64,000 nucleotides of DNA from GCA-2693325 sp964011675. Its GTDB lineage: Bacteria; Latescibacterota; UBA2968; UBA8231. Under the pieces are notes generated by a model. That model made no database searches. It saw only the letters and a list, made by a program, of their open reading frames with translations, and was not told the origin of the DNA. Every line of letters begins with the position of its first letter. Within the stretch, counting starts at the first letter, position 1. This document shows, in pieces, positions 1 through 7,301 of the stretch. Where the stretch lies: positions 3,236 through 67,235 of the forward strand of contig CAXGPR010000008.1 of assembly GCA_964011675.1 (NCBI GenBank), given 5' to 3'. Position numbers and translations under genes: made by a program.

Positions 1-153
1 GCCGCACATGGGCATAATAAAATTCGCCCCCGCATCGATTAAATAGCAGACATTCCGGGCAGCTCCCTCAACGTCGACTTGGCCATCTTCACGACGAGGC
101 GTTATAGCAACAACCAACACATTGGCGCAGTGCGCCATTGTCAATCCACTCAT
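1..153 (-). CDS. DHDPS/N-acetylneuraminate lyase family aldolase, N-terminal fragment
   Basis: The gene runs off the left edge, so only about 51 N-terminal residues are visible. They include LVVAITPRREDGQVD and an AARNVCYLIDAGANF segment ending in MPMCG. This is the beginning of the TIM-barrel DapA/NanA family (ITP.. motif of strand 1, then the helix before the GT.GE phosphate motif). Family members are class I Schiff-base aldolases or dehydratases acting on pyruvate or 2-keto-3-deoxy sugar acids. With kinases and sugar-acid enzymes nearby, a catabolic keto-acid aldolase is likelier than lysine biosynthesis, but the substrate cannot be read. ATG at 153 is taken as start; an in-frame ATG at 138 is the alternative, and neither has a convincing ribosome site. 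Confidence 0.8.
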   Translation of the reverse strand, partial: MSGLTMAHCANVLVVAITPRREDGQVDVEGAARNVCYLIDAGANFIMPMCG

Positions 154-229
154 GCCTACTCATTTCTTTTTTTAAACTCAGGGCTCATTTCCAAACAGCG
201 TCTTTCCCCGTTTTAGCATGACGGTTATA

Positions 230-555
230 TCACTCTTCATAGTCTTCACGCGGCGGGGAAAATATGCCCAAGACCTTGGTAGGGCTTTCTTCAACCACGC
301 CCCAATGCACGAAATTGGATGATATAAAAAACGAATCACCAGAACCGGTTATGCTCTCCTCTTCACCAATGCGAAAACTAGACTACCGGCGAACACAAGG
401 CCCGCCTATTCGTGAGGATCGATATGCTCGACCACTTTTGCTCCTTGCTCCATCTCCAAAAAGGAAAGCATCAGCTTATCTCCACTAGCAAGCGCACCTG
501 TTATACGTGGGAAAGGTTCCAAGCGAAAAAGGTCACCTGGATTCACAAATGGCAT
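230..555 (-). pseudogene. Broken cupin-domain protein gene (nonsense plus frameshift)
   Basis: From an ATG at 555, preceded by AAAGGA, the reading frame gives MPFVNPGDLFRLEPFPR and continues to EHIDPHE, then hits TAG. The frame resumes (AGLVFAGSLVF) and after a one-base loss continues in another frame as RIGEEESITGSGDSFF, then SSNFVHWGVVEESP and SPPREDY before TGA at 230. Joined, this is one small cupin barrel of about 108 residues: the H.HE metal-binding motif of cupin motif 1 and the G.GD.FF..S...H of motif 2 are both recognisable. The TAG lies where the family has Gln (CAG). So a point nonsense and a one-base deletion have inactivated it. It sits between the aldolase fragment and the MATE exporter and was probably a sugar- or keto-acid-related cupin. 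Confidence 0.75.
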
Positions 556-565
556 ATATAGTCCT

Positions 566-1897
566 TTATCGAACAAACGTTTTTAACCATGCATTGCCGT
601 GGTAGCGAGGCCAAAGCGTCGCAAAACGCCCTAACATAAGTCCATTATATGCTAACCAAACCCCCTCCATTTCCCAGCCTAAAAAATAAACAAATAGAAT
701 TGCCAAAGGTAGAAAAAACAGGAACGTTGCCGCGGCCATCGCGGCAAATAGATAGCCCATATCATTAGCACCAATAAAAATGCCATCCAGAACAAAGACA
801 ACGGCGTTCAACGGTTGCACTAGCGCGACGACCCAGCGCAATTGTCCGACCGTAGCTACCACTTCAGCATGCTCTGTAAGAAATCCTGCCAGGGCTTCAA
901 GACCCAGAAGAAAAACCAGGCCAAAAGAGAACCCAATTCCTATCCCCCAGCGGATAATCCGTCCCGCCATTTGCCTAGCTTCAGCATAGCGGCGTTCGCC
1001 AAGCAGGTTGCCAACAAGCGTTTCGGCCGCATGGGCAAATCCATCGACGGCGAAGCTACTCAACCCCCACAGCTGCCAGAGAACAGCATTGGCCGCCAGC
1101 GGCACATCACCAAGCCGGGAAACAATGGCTAGCATAGTGAATTGCGCAAACTGAAGGGATATAGTGCGACCAAAGAGATTGACATTGGTCCGCAAAATAA
1201 GAGCGAACTGACCGCGCCGCCACAGCCCCTCAAGAGAGCGACGCCAAAAATCTGTATACTGTAATAAAAAGACGACTAATCCCACGAAGAGAGCCGCTAG
1301 GTTACCCAATACAGAAGCCCATGCAGCTCCCAATACACCCATCTCTGGTGCCCCCCAATGGCCGTAAATCAACGCATAATCCCCGAGAAGGTTAACGAGA
1401 TTGGCGGTAAAAGTCACAAAGAGCGGCGCTATGGCATTAGCCGTACCAAGAAAAAACCCATTGAGGGTCAAAACGGCGAGTACGAGTGGGGCTTCGTAGA
1501 GGCGGACGGAAAAGTATTGCATACCCCAGTGCTGCACGGAATCGCTCCCACCCGCTACGGAAAAGCCATATGGAGCGGCTACATCTCCCAGAGCGACCAT
1601 ACCGGCCGATAGACCCATAGCAAGGATCAGCGACCGGTAGAGGATATGTACGCAGGCACGCTTTTTATCCGCCCCGTAAAACTGCGAAACCATGGAAGTA
1701 GTGCCCATACGCAGAAATCCCATGCTCCAATAAAGTATGCTAAAGAGCACGCCGGCCGTTGAGACCGCACCTAAATAGGCGACCTCGGATAAATGACCGA
1801 TCATCGCCGTGTCTGCTATGCCTATAAGCGGAGCAGACAAGGCTGACAGGACGCTAGGTACGGCTAAACGGAAGATGCGCCGATCTAGGCTATTCAC
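566..1897 (-). CDS. MATE family efflux transporter (DinF-like)
   Basis: About 443 residues with 12 hydrophobic segments. The start region NSLDRRIFRLAVPSVLSALS followed by GIADTAMIGHL is the MATE helix 1-2 signature of the DinF branch (Na+ or H+ antiport of drugs or metabolites at the inner membrane). GTG at 1897 is preferred over ATG at 1921 because it overlaps the stop of the upstream alkyltransferase-like gene as GTGA, a translational-coupling arrangement; the ATG would add eight residues not typical of the family. In E. coli dinF lies beside lexA and is SOS-controlled. Pairing here with a DNA-alkyl-damage sensor is reminiscent, but no LexA box was recognised. The exported substrate is unknown. 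Confidence 0.9.
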   Translation of the reverse strand: MNSLDRRIFRLAVPSVLSALSAPLIGIADTAMIGHLSEVAYLGAVSTAGVLFSILYWSMGFLRMGTTSMVSQFYGADKKRACVHILYRSLILAMGLSAGMVALGDVAAPYGFSVAGGSDSVQHWGMQYFSVRLYEAPLVLAVLTLNGFFLGTANAIAPLFVTFTANLVNLLGDYALIYGHWGAPEMGVLGAAWASVLGNLAALFVGLVVFLLQYTDFWRRSLEGLWRRGQFALILRTNVNLFGRTISLQFAQFTMLAIVSRLGDVPLAANAVLWQLWGLSSFAVDGFAHAAETLVGNLLGERRYAEARQMAGRIIRWGIGIGFSFGLVFLLGLEALAGFLTEHAEVVATVGQLRWVVALVQPLNAVVFVLDGIFIGANDMGYLFAAMAAATFLFFLPLAILFVYFLGWEMEGVWLAYNGLMLGRFATLWPRYHGNAWLKTFVR

Positions 1898-2205
1898 GCC
1901 CCATTTTCCTCGGGCATCCAACGATAGACCTGTAAATCAACGCGTCCCTCGCAAAAGAGCACTCCTTCCGCTACTAGCATGTCACGCTGCATGCGGTGAA
2001 ATTCGCTTGCAGTGCGCGGAGAGACCTTTCCCTGTGCGTTAATTACGCGATGCCAAGGCAGGTCTAGTCCATCAGGCATACCCGCAAGCGCATAGCCAAC
2101 CTGCCTTGCCCTACCGGGATACCCCGCCAGTTGAGCAATCTGTCCATACGTCGCAACTTCACCACGTGGTATTTGCGCGATAACGGAATAGAACGCTCGC
2201 CTCAT
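1894..2205 (-). CDS. Alkyltransferase-like protein (ATL), MGMT-fold DNA repair
   Basis: A 103-residue protein starting MRRAFYSVIAQIPRGEVATYG. This is the DNA-binding half of O6-alkylguanine-DNA alkyltransferases with the helix-turn-helix GQIAQLAGYPGRARQVGYAL. The active-site PCHR motif reads PWHR, so the acceptor cysteine is tryptophan. That defines ATL proteins, which bind O6-alkylguanine and hand it to nucleotide excision repair rather than transferring the alkyl group. The ATG at 2205 lies 8 nt after the stop of the preceding small gene. A longer in-frame reading upstream overlaps that gene and matches nothing in the family. Coupled by GTGA to the MATE exporter. Function is well supported by family knowledge. 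Confidence 0.9.
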   Translation of the reverse strand: MRRAFYSVIAQIPRGEVATYGQIAQLAGYPGRARQVGYALAGMPDGLDLPWHRVINAQGKVSPRTASEFHRMQRDMLVAEGVLFCEGRVDLQVYRWMPEENGA

Positions 2206-2212
2206 TTCATTT

Positions 2213-2452
2213 CTAACAGTTTGGGGCACCGCTCTCGTCTTGCCCTTCGAGAAAATCCAACGCCTTGGTATAACTGCGACGTTCGATGTAGTGACGCAAC
2301 ATGGGCGGTGCCTCTTCGAATACATCCTGACCGCGTTGATGCACATTGAGTACAAGCTCAGCAATATTATCGCCTCCGGACTCAATAGCAGATAGCATCT
2401 CCTTCAGTGCGTTCCGCAGATGCTTTGCAGATTCTTCATACGTCGATTCCAA
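2213..2452 (-). CDS. Small uncharacterised helical protein
   Basis: Not recognised. The likely product is 79 residues, acidic and predicted helical: ESTYEESAKHLRNALKEML, then a GGDNIAELV stretch, ending GQDESGAPNC. A strong TAAGGAG lies 6 nt before a TTG at 2452, which therefore decides the start; a GTG at 2470 would overlap the upstream bicupin stop and sit before the ribosome site. It lies between the bicupin gene and the ATL gene in a tight minus-strand run, so it is probably co-transcribed with them. No membrane segment or signal peptide is visible. Confidence 0.6.
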   Translation of the reverse strand: MESTYEESAKHLRNALKEMLSAIESGGDNIAELVLNVHQRGQDVFEEAPPMLRHYIERRSYTKALDFLEGQDESGAPNC

Positions 2453-2462
2453 CGGATTCTCC

Positions 2463-3182
2463 TTAGGCACTCATGATGAGGTACGACATCCACGCGTCCC
2501 CCTCGTTTATTATGTGATACGCATGCCCAGCCGGAACATGCACCATATCTCCCTCGACAAAAGGTTGCTGACCATCTGCATCTACTAGCACAGAGACATT
2601 TTCTATCCCGTAAAAAACTTGTTCATACGTTTCACAGCGGTCGGCGGACCGTCCACCTGGCTGCACGCTTTCTCGTTCAATGCCTTTCATCGAGCGTAGG
2701 AACCCAATGCCCTCTTCACCAAGCTGTCCGAACTGACGCCATCGAACGGCTCCGCTACCGTCCCCTACGGGCTGCACGTCGGACCAGTGTGAGATGGAAA
2801 AATCGCCTCCAGGCCCCTCTACCGATTGGCTGATAACGTGGTGGACTAGCCAATCGTCATTCATATCGTTGAACATCTGGTGATAAACACCGGCCGGCAA
2901 ATAAATCGCATCGCCCTCACGCACGGGGTAGCGCTCTTCACCAAAGAGCACTTCTCCCTCTCCCGCGAGTATATAATAGACCTGCTCTAAGTTGTCGTGC
3001 TTGTGATGGTCTGACGTTTTACGACCCTGAAGCGCATGACGGGCAAAACCACCAAGAACTTCAAGACAATTCCGCGTATCGGGATCGTTATCGCATTCCC
3101 TGTCGCGTAGGCCGCCCCAGTGCACTGCGCTCAAGTGGGCTATTTTCGGCTGCACATCTCGCCAGTTTATACGGTATGCCAT
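2463..3182 (-). CDS. Bicupin domain protein
   Basis: A 239-residue protein with two cupin barrels. The first (residues about 45-120) has motif 1 HHKHDNLEQVYYILAGEGEV and motif 2 GDAIYLPAGVYHQMFN, giving the usual metal ligands. The second (about 160-235) keeps EQVFYGIENVSVLVDADG and GDMVHVPAGHAYHIIN but has lost most of the motif 1 histidines. ATG at 3182 is chosen because GGAG stands 6 nt before it; the codon at 3194 adds four residues. Such proteins act as sugar or keto-acid isomerases, dioxygenases or binding proteins; the substrate cannot be told here. It heads the minus-strand run with the small helical protein, ATL and MATE genes. Confidence 0.8.
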   Translation of the reverse strand: MAYRINWRDVQPKIAHLSAVHWGGLRDRECDNDPDTRNCLEVLGGFARHALQGRKTSDHHKHDNLEQVYYILAGEGEVLFGEERYPVREGDAIYLPAGVYHQMFNDMNDDWLVHHVISQSVEGPGGDFSISHWSDVQPVGDGSGAVRWRQFGQLGEEGIGFLRSMKGIERESVQPGGRSADRCETYEQVFYGIENVSVLVDADGQQPFVEGDMVHVPAGHAYHIINEGDAWMSYLIMSA

Positions 3183-3345
3183 ACTCAACTCCATCTTTTA
3201 TTGCTACGGTAGGGCGTATGCACTCTTAGCCCTATCCACTGTGCTGGGGTGTCCCTTACCCTTGGTGGAACGCAGACGGACTGCGCCCCTGTGAGGGCAA
3301 AACTTACATTAGTCCCAAGCCCAAGTCCAGCATAGGCGGGCTCCA

Positions 3346-3737
3346 CTACTCGGTGGCCTGGAGGTATAGAATAACCGACAAGGCGCCGTTAAATACCGCA
3401 CCGGTCAGAGTGCGCCAGGCCAAGACGCCAAAGTAGTGTAGGCCTTGGAACATGGCGCGCGCGCTGTGGAACATAACCGCTACTGCCAGAGCCAAAAAGA
3501 GCGGTAAAGGCCACATAAAAAAAGGACACAGCTCACGACGCCCAGCGTCAAAACATAATTGGCCCCATAACCCCTCTCTTTCACGAGATGAGTCTCATCG
3601 GCTCGTTTCTGTCCATCCATTTCTTTCACCTCTGCATCTGTCGATGTATTTTCGGGTCTTGCCATAAAACGCGCAACCCATACAAACATCCTGATCAGCA
3701 CGGTAAAACCAACTACCAACACACCCATTACCACCAC
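3346..3737 (-). pseudogene. Possible small membrane protein gene split by a T-tract frameshift
   Basis: From a GTG at 3737 one frame encodes two hydrophobic stretches separated by a charged loop (VVMGVLVVGFTVLIRMFVWV, a segment rich in D/E/K, then YVLTLGVVSCVLF). At a run of seven T on the coding strand near 3510 the frame soon ends. Adding one T puts the ribosome into a second frame that stays open and hydrophobic (FLALAVAVMFHSARAMFQGL, then TLTGAVFNGALSVILYLQ) to TAG at 3346. The continuity of membrane-like sequence across the tract suggests one gene of about 130 residues that has lost a T, or a sequencing or assembly error in a homopolymer. No family recognised. The short frame alone (3480-3737) remains possible. 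Confidence 0.35.
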
Positions 3738-3860
3738 GGAATACCATGGAATTACACCGTTTTTTTTAGCCGCCGACTATGCTTCTACGGTTTGTATATA
3801 TCCCAACTCGGCCCTATCTTCACATCGACTATAGACCAAACCTTACGGAGGAAATATACT

Positions 3861-4790
3861 ATGGGAAAACGGAAATCGGCCGCCAATAAAAAAGACTTCA
3901 AAATAGGCGTAGTCGGCGTCGGTCGCATGGGAGCGAATATGGCCCGCAACCTCGCAGACAAGCGCTTTACTATCAGTGCGGTATACGACGCGTATCCACG
4001 CAGCGCCAAAGCGCTCGCAAAAGAGCTCAATTGTCGGGCAGCTAAAACACTGGCAGAGGTTACAGCTCTGTCAGACGTCGTGTTGACTGTAGTGACAGAC
4101 GACGCGTCCATGCGGTCTATTTTCTCGACGCGCGGTGACTCCCTGCTGACCGAAGCCAAGGGCACGGTCTTTATCAACTGCGCCACCATCTCACCTGCCA
4201 CGCACGTAGAAGTTGAAAAACGAGCCGAAAAAGTCGGTGCCTCTTCACTGGAAGGGTGTATGGCTTCGAGCATAACGCAGGCTCGTAAGGGTACGCTCTA
4301 CCTGATGTGCGGTGGCAAACGCAGCGTATTTAGTAAAGTGCGTCCCATTTTAGATGCGCTCAGCGTGGATCTCCGCTATATCGGGACAGCGGGACAGGCC
4401 GCTCAGGTAAAAGCCCTGGTAAACATGGTGATGAATATCAACACGGCAGGCCTAGCAGAAGGCTTGGGCCTGGGCGAGGCCCTCGGCATCGACCTCAAGG
4501 TTCTCATGAAAGTCTTCTCGCAAACAGGAGCTAACTCGCGAGTTCTCGAAACTGACGGGGACGATATGGTCGCCCGCGATCACGAATGCTACTTTTCTGC
4601 GGCACACGCGGCTAAGGACTCCGGCATTGCCCTCGGCTTGGCAAAGGACGCAGGCGTAAACGCCCCGTTGGCATCAGCGGCTAAAGGCCAGTTTGATCGC
4701 CTTAAAAGAATCGGACTGGGCGAATTAGACAAATCCGGTGTAGCCGAATTGACGTTTCCCGGCCGCAAGGGCACCAAGAAAAAATCGTAG
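3861..4790 (+). CDS. 3-hydroxyisobutyrate dehydrogenase family NAD(P)-dependent oxidoreductase
   Basis: A 309-residue beta-hydroxyacid dehydrogenase. The start MGKRKSAANKK follows GGAGGA with good spacing; a longer open frame back to 3588 has no family match. The Rossmann motif GVVGVGRMGANMARNLADK (residues about 16-34) binds the nucleotide. The catalytic lysine lies in QVKALVNMVMN with the family's K..xN spacing, and the C-terminal helical domain keeps AAKDSGIALGLAKDAGV. The substrate motif, normally DAPVSGG, reads EGCMASS, so the glycines contacting the substrate carboxylate are replaced. Expected reaction: reversible NAD(P)-linked oxidation of a 3-hydroxy acid such as a tartronate- or hydroxyisobutyrate-like compound; substrate unknown. 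Monocistronic, with an inverted repeat after it. Confidence 0.85.
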   Translation: MGKRKSAANKKDFKIGVVGVGRMGANMARNLADKRFTISAVYDAYPRSAKALAKELNCRAAKTLAEVTALSDVVLTVVTDDASMRSIFSTRGDSLLTEAKGTVFINCATISPATHVEVEKRAEKVGASSLEGCMASSITQARKGTLYLMCGGKRSVFSKVRPILDALSVDLRYIGTAGQAAQVKALVNMVMNINTAGLAEGLGLGEALGIDLKVLMKVFSQTGANSRVLETDGDDMVARDHECYFSAAHAAKDSGIALGLAKDAGVNAPLASAAKGQFDRLKRIGLGELDKSGVAELTFPGRKGTKKKS

Positions 4791-4809
4791 GTTTGTCATT
4801 AGAGCCGAA

Positions 4810-4841
4810 GGGGTTGGGCGCGCGTTTCCATGCCCAACCCC
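4810..4841. terminator. Convergent-gene hairpin terminator
   Basis: A perfect 10-bp stem (GGGGTTGGGC and GCCCAACCCC) with a 12-nt loop lies between the plus-strand dehydrogenase (stop at 4790) and the minus-strand MFS gene (stop at 4854). There is no clear T-run on either side, so it may work bidirectionally but imperfectly as an intrinsic terminator. Confidence 0.65.
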
Positions 4842-4853
4842 CATTTGCCACCG

Positions 4854-6140
4854 TCAACTTCTAAGCAAAGAACGAACTCGTTCTCTAATAGACTTACCCA
4901 CGCGCCTTTGCCTGGCACTTTCCCCCTGCAAAACCAATCCCCTCATAGCCCAGCGCGTCCAAAAAGCAACGCCCACAAACAGCAGGGCCGTTGCGTAGAA
5001 CACGCTGCGAAATCCCGTAGTTGATCCGATGTATCCTCCAATCGAAGGCCCTAGTGCCCAGCCGAGTGCCGATGCGCTGGTCATGATACCGAACGCCTTC
5101 CCTCGATCCTCTTCTACAACGATAAACGTCGTAATCGTATTGGCCACGGGACGAACCGCACCCGTCGCTAAGCCTCCCATGACCTGTAGAGCGGCAAAAA
5201 CCATTACGCTTTCGGCACTGCCCTGACAGGCTAAGAACAGCGCCGTAGCAACCAGCCCCACAAAAAGCATGCGCTTAACGCCTATCCGCTCAGTCCATCC
5301 ACCCAAGACAGCTGAAGACAGCGCTCCCGTCAGACTCATAAGTGAAAATATAAAGCCCGCCTCTGTTATTATTTCTGCATGTCCGGCTAGCTGCTGTAGA
5401 AAAAGAGGCACCACGGGCATGATAACGCCGTAGGCAAACTGAATAAGAACCAGACTTACAATAGTAATTAAAAAGGGCTTAATTTGGAGCAGGCGCTTGG
5501 TGTCAGCAATAAAGTCATCCGTACTACTTTTGGAAGCTGATGCACTTTTTTCCCCTGATTTATTTTTGGTAAATTCCTCGCTCACCAGCAATTGGACAGC
5601 TAAGCCAGCGACCACAACCATCGCACCCGACACCAAGAAAATAGCCTCGTATCCATAAGCCTCAATAAAGGGCCCGCCGGCGAGGGGTCCCAAAGCCGCT
5701 CCGAGCAGAAAAGCGCCTTGCATCATACCCATAGCATAGCCCAAATGCTGCTTGGGCGTAGTCGTCGAAACCATCGTAATGCAAGCCGTTACGGTACCAG
5801 CCAAAGCCCCCTGCAGCATACGAGCAACGAGCAACTCTGTCACACTGTCGGCATAAGCCATAAAGAAGACGGTCAGGCCTCCACCCACCATAGAGCGCAC
5901 GACCATGCTCTTGCGTCCAAACCGGTCGGCCACAGCGCCCCATACAGGAGCTGATAGTGCCATGGCGAACCCGGCAACCGAACCCATATATCCAGACCAC
6001 AGGAGCGCTTCCTCAAGATTTTCTACGTCAAACTCTTGTATGTAATAGGCGAGAAAAGGCTGCACGGAGTGAAAGCCGATAATGGCAAAGAGTTCGGCAC
6101 ACCACAGTGTGTAAAAGTTTCTCTTCCAAGAAGTTTCCAT
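4854..6140 (-). CDS. MFS transporter, multidrug-exporter (DHA1) type
   Basis: About 428 residues and 12 membrane segments with a charged central loop (KNKSGEKSASASKSSTDDF) between helices 6 and 7. The loop 2-3 signature reads GAVADRFGRKSMVVRS, the MFS motif A, and a weaker copy GWTERIGVKRML lies between helices 8 and 9. Family members export drugs or metabolites by proton antiport. ATG at 6140 (METSWKRNFYTLW) fits the family N-terminus; a GTG at 6194 would begin inside the T-run of the upstream gene's terminator. The C-terminus is basic (arginine-rich). Monocistronic in appearance. Substrate unknown. Confidence 0.85.
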   Translation of the reverse strand: METSWKRNFYTLWCAELFAIIGFHSVQPFLAYYIQEFDVENLEEALLWSGYMGSVAGFAMALSAPVWGAVADRFGRKSMVVRSMVGGGLTVFFMAYADSVTELLVARMLQGALAGTVTACITMVSTTTPKQHLGYAMGMMQGAFLLGAALGPLAGGPFIEAYGYEAIFLVSGAMVVVAGLAVQLLVSEEFTKNKSGEKSASASKSSTDDFIADTKRLLQIKPFLITIVSLVLIQFAYGVIMPVVPLFLQQLAGHAEIITEAGFIFSLMSLTGALSSAVLGGWTERIGVKRMLFVGLVATALFLACQGSAESVMVFAALQVMGGLATGAVRPVANTITTFIVVEEDRGKAFGIMTSASALGWALGPSIGGYIGSTTGFRSVFYATALLFVGVAFWTRWAMRGLVLQGESARQRRVGKSIRERVRSLLRS

Positions 6141-6193
6141 GAGGTATAAAGAAAGCCCCTTACGTGAAACAAGCCAACCTTCTCCTGTTGACA

Positions 6194-6228
6194 CACAAAA
6201 AAACCGGAGACGCGGTATGCGCCTCCGG
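6194..6228 (-). terminator. Rho-independent terminator
   Basis: Read on the minus strand, CCGGAGGCGC and GCGTCTCCGG form a 10-bp stem (one G-U pair) around a 5-nt loop, followed by seven T. It ends the DUF4380/PfkB transcription unit just before the MFS gene. Confidence 0.85.
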
Positions 6229-6263
6229 CCCGTTTGTCGCCCTCAAGGGCTGCCGTTATATAT

Positions 6264-7289
6264 CTACTCGCTAAGCCACGCTACTGCTGCAGCTCGTCGA
6301 GCCACGGGTGTGTCTGCCGAAGCTGGCAGTTTGAGCAGTTCCCAAGCGATGGGGTGCTCTAGCGTCTCTCCGACTTCCAGAAATACCCAAGGGCTGAGCA
6401 GTTCCAGCTCCGTGTAGTCGGGACAGGTGTATACCTCTGCACTCAGCCCACCGTCTGGGTAGCGCTGCGTCGCATCGCGGCGAAAAAACTCCGCCATGAC
6501 TACATCGCCTACAATACCAGCGAGCCAGCGATCGGAGTCCGCCCCTGTTTTCTGGTTTTCCTCCGCATCTGGGACAAAGATCCCTATATCACCTTGGATT
6601 GTGAAGTTGCGCACTGCAGCGCTGTGTGCAAAGCCAAAGGGAAAATAGCGCATATCAAAATGACTGTGCGGATTGAGTGGATACAACGTCTGCTCAGGCG
6701 GATTAATCTGCGTGACGTTCCAGATCGTGTAGCGCAGTGGCTCCAACTCCTCGCGCTGTGCCATCTGGACCTTTACGATTTTTTGATGGATTTCAACACG
6801 CGTTCCCTCTGTGGCTAGACGGATGGTGCGAATGCTTCGAGCCCCGTTATACAGGCTGACGGGACTAGTGATAATAACACCGTCCTCGAGCAACTCCACG
6901 TCGTGCACGCCTCCATCAAAGGCGTGATCTGGTGGCCAAGAATAGCCGTTAATATCCGCAAATTCACTCTGTTGGTTGGGCCAAACTTTGTCCCCGCCAA
7001 AGTTTGTCCAAGCGTACGCTCCTTCCTCGTCTACGACGGGTTTACCATCGGGCAGGACTGTCCCGTGCGTCTCCGGATCCGACCAGAGAATATTTTCATC
7101 TCCTATGAATCCGTAGTGCATAATCCGTCCTATTTGCGGCACAACAACTAGTTCAACCTCGCCGTTGCTCAGGTAGACCGCGTCGGTCCACCCCTTGTAT
7201 TCTACTCGTTCAATGGCAACCGAAGCGAATGAGGCTACAACCCAGCTACAAGCTAAATACAGCGCTATGACAACCCTGCGTGCGTTCAT
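6264..7289 (-). CDS. Secreted DUF4380-type (galactose-mutarotase-like fold) protein
   Basis: A 341-residue protein with an N-terminal signal peptide (RRVVIALYLACSWVVASFAS) and a beta-sandwich body. The blocks VELVVVPQIGRIMHYGF, then LWSDPETHG and WTNFGGDKVWPNQQ are those of the DUF4380 family, whose fold resembles aldose epimerases and the beta-sandwich domains of glycoside hydrolases. No catalytic role has been firmly assigned to this family, and none is claimed here. The protein is probably periplasmic and handles a carbohydrate. It follows the PfkB kinase gene by 12 nt, so the two are likely one operon ending at the terminator at 6194. Confidence 0.7.
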   Translation of the reverse strand: MNARRVVIALYLACSWVVASFASVAIERVEYKGWTDAVYLSNGEVELVVVPQIGRIMHYGFIGDENILWSDPETHGTVLPDGKPVVDEEGAYAWTNFGGDKVWPNQQSEFADINGYSWPPDHAFDGGVHDVELLEDGVIITSPVSLYNGARSIRTIRLATEGTRVEIHQKIVKVQMAQREELEPLRYTIWNVTQINPPEQTLYPLNPHSHFDMRYFPFGFAHSAAVRNFTIQGDIGIFVPDAEENQKTGADSDRWLAGIVGDVVMAEFFRRDATQRYPDGGLSAEVYTCPDYTELELLSPWVFLEVGETLEHPIAWELLKLPASADTPVARRAAAVAWLSE

Positions 7290-7301
7290 ATGTATTCGCT
7301 C

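Noticed and set aside
264..488. 74-residue plus-strand frame near the left end
   Set aside because: Antisense to the decayed cupin gene, whose motifs are clear in the other strand.
3588..3860. N-terminal extension of the hydroxyacid dehydrogenase
   Set aside because: The extension is histidine/cysteine-rich and unlike the family; GGAGGA before the ATG at 3861 fixes the start.
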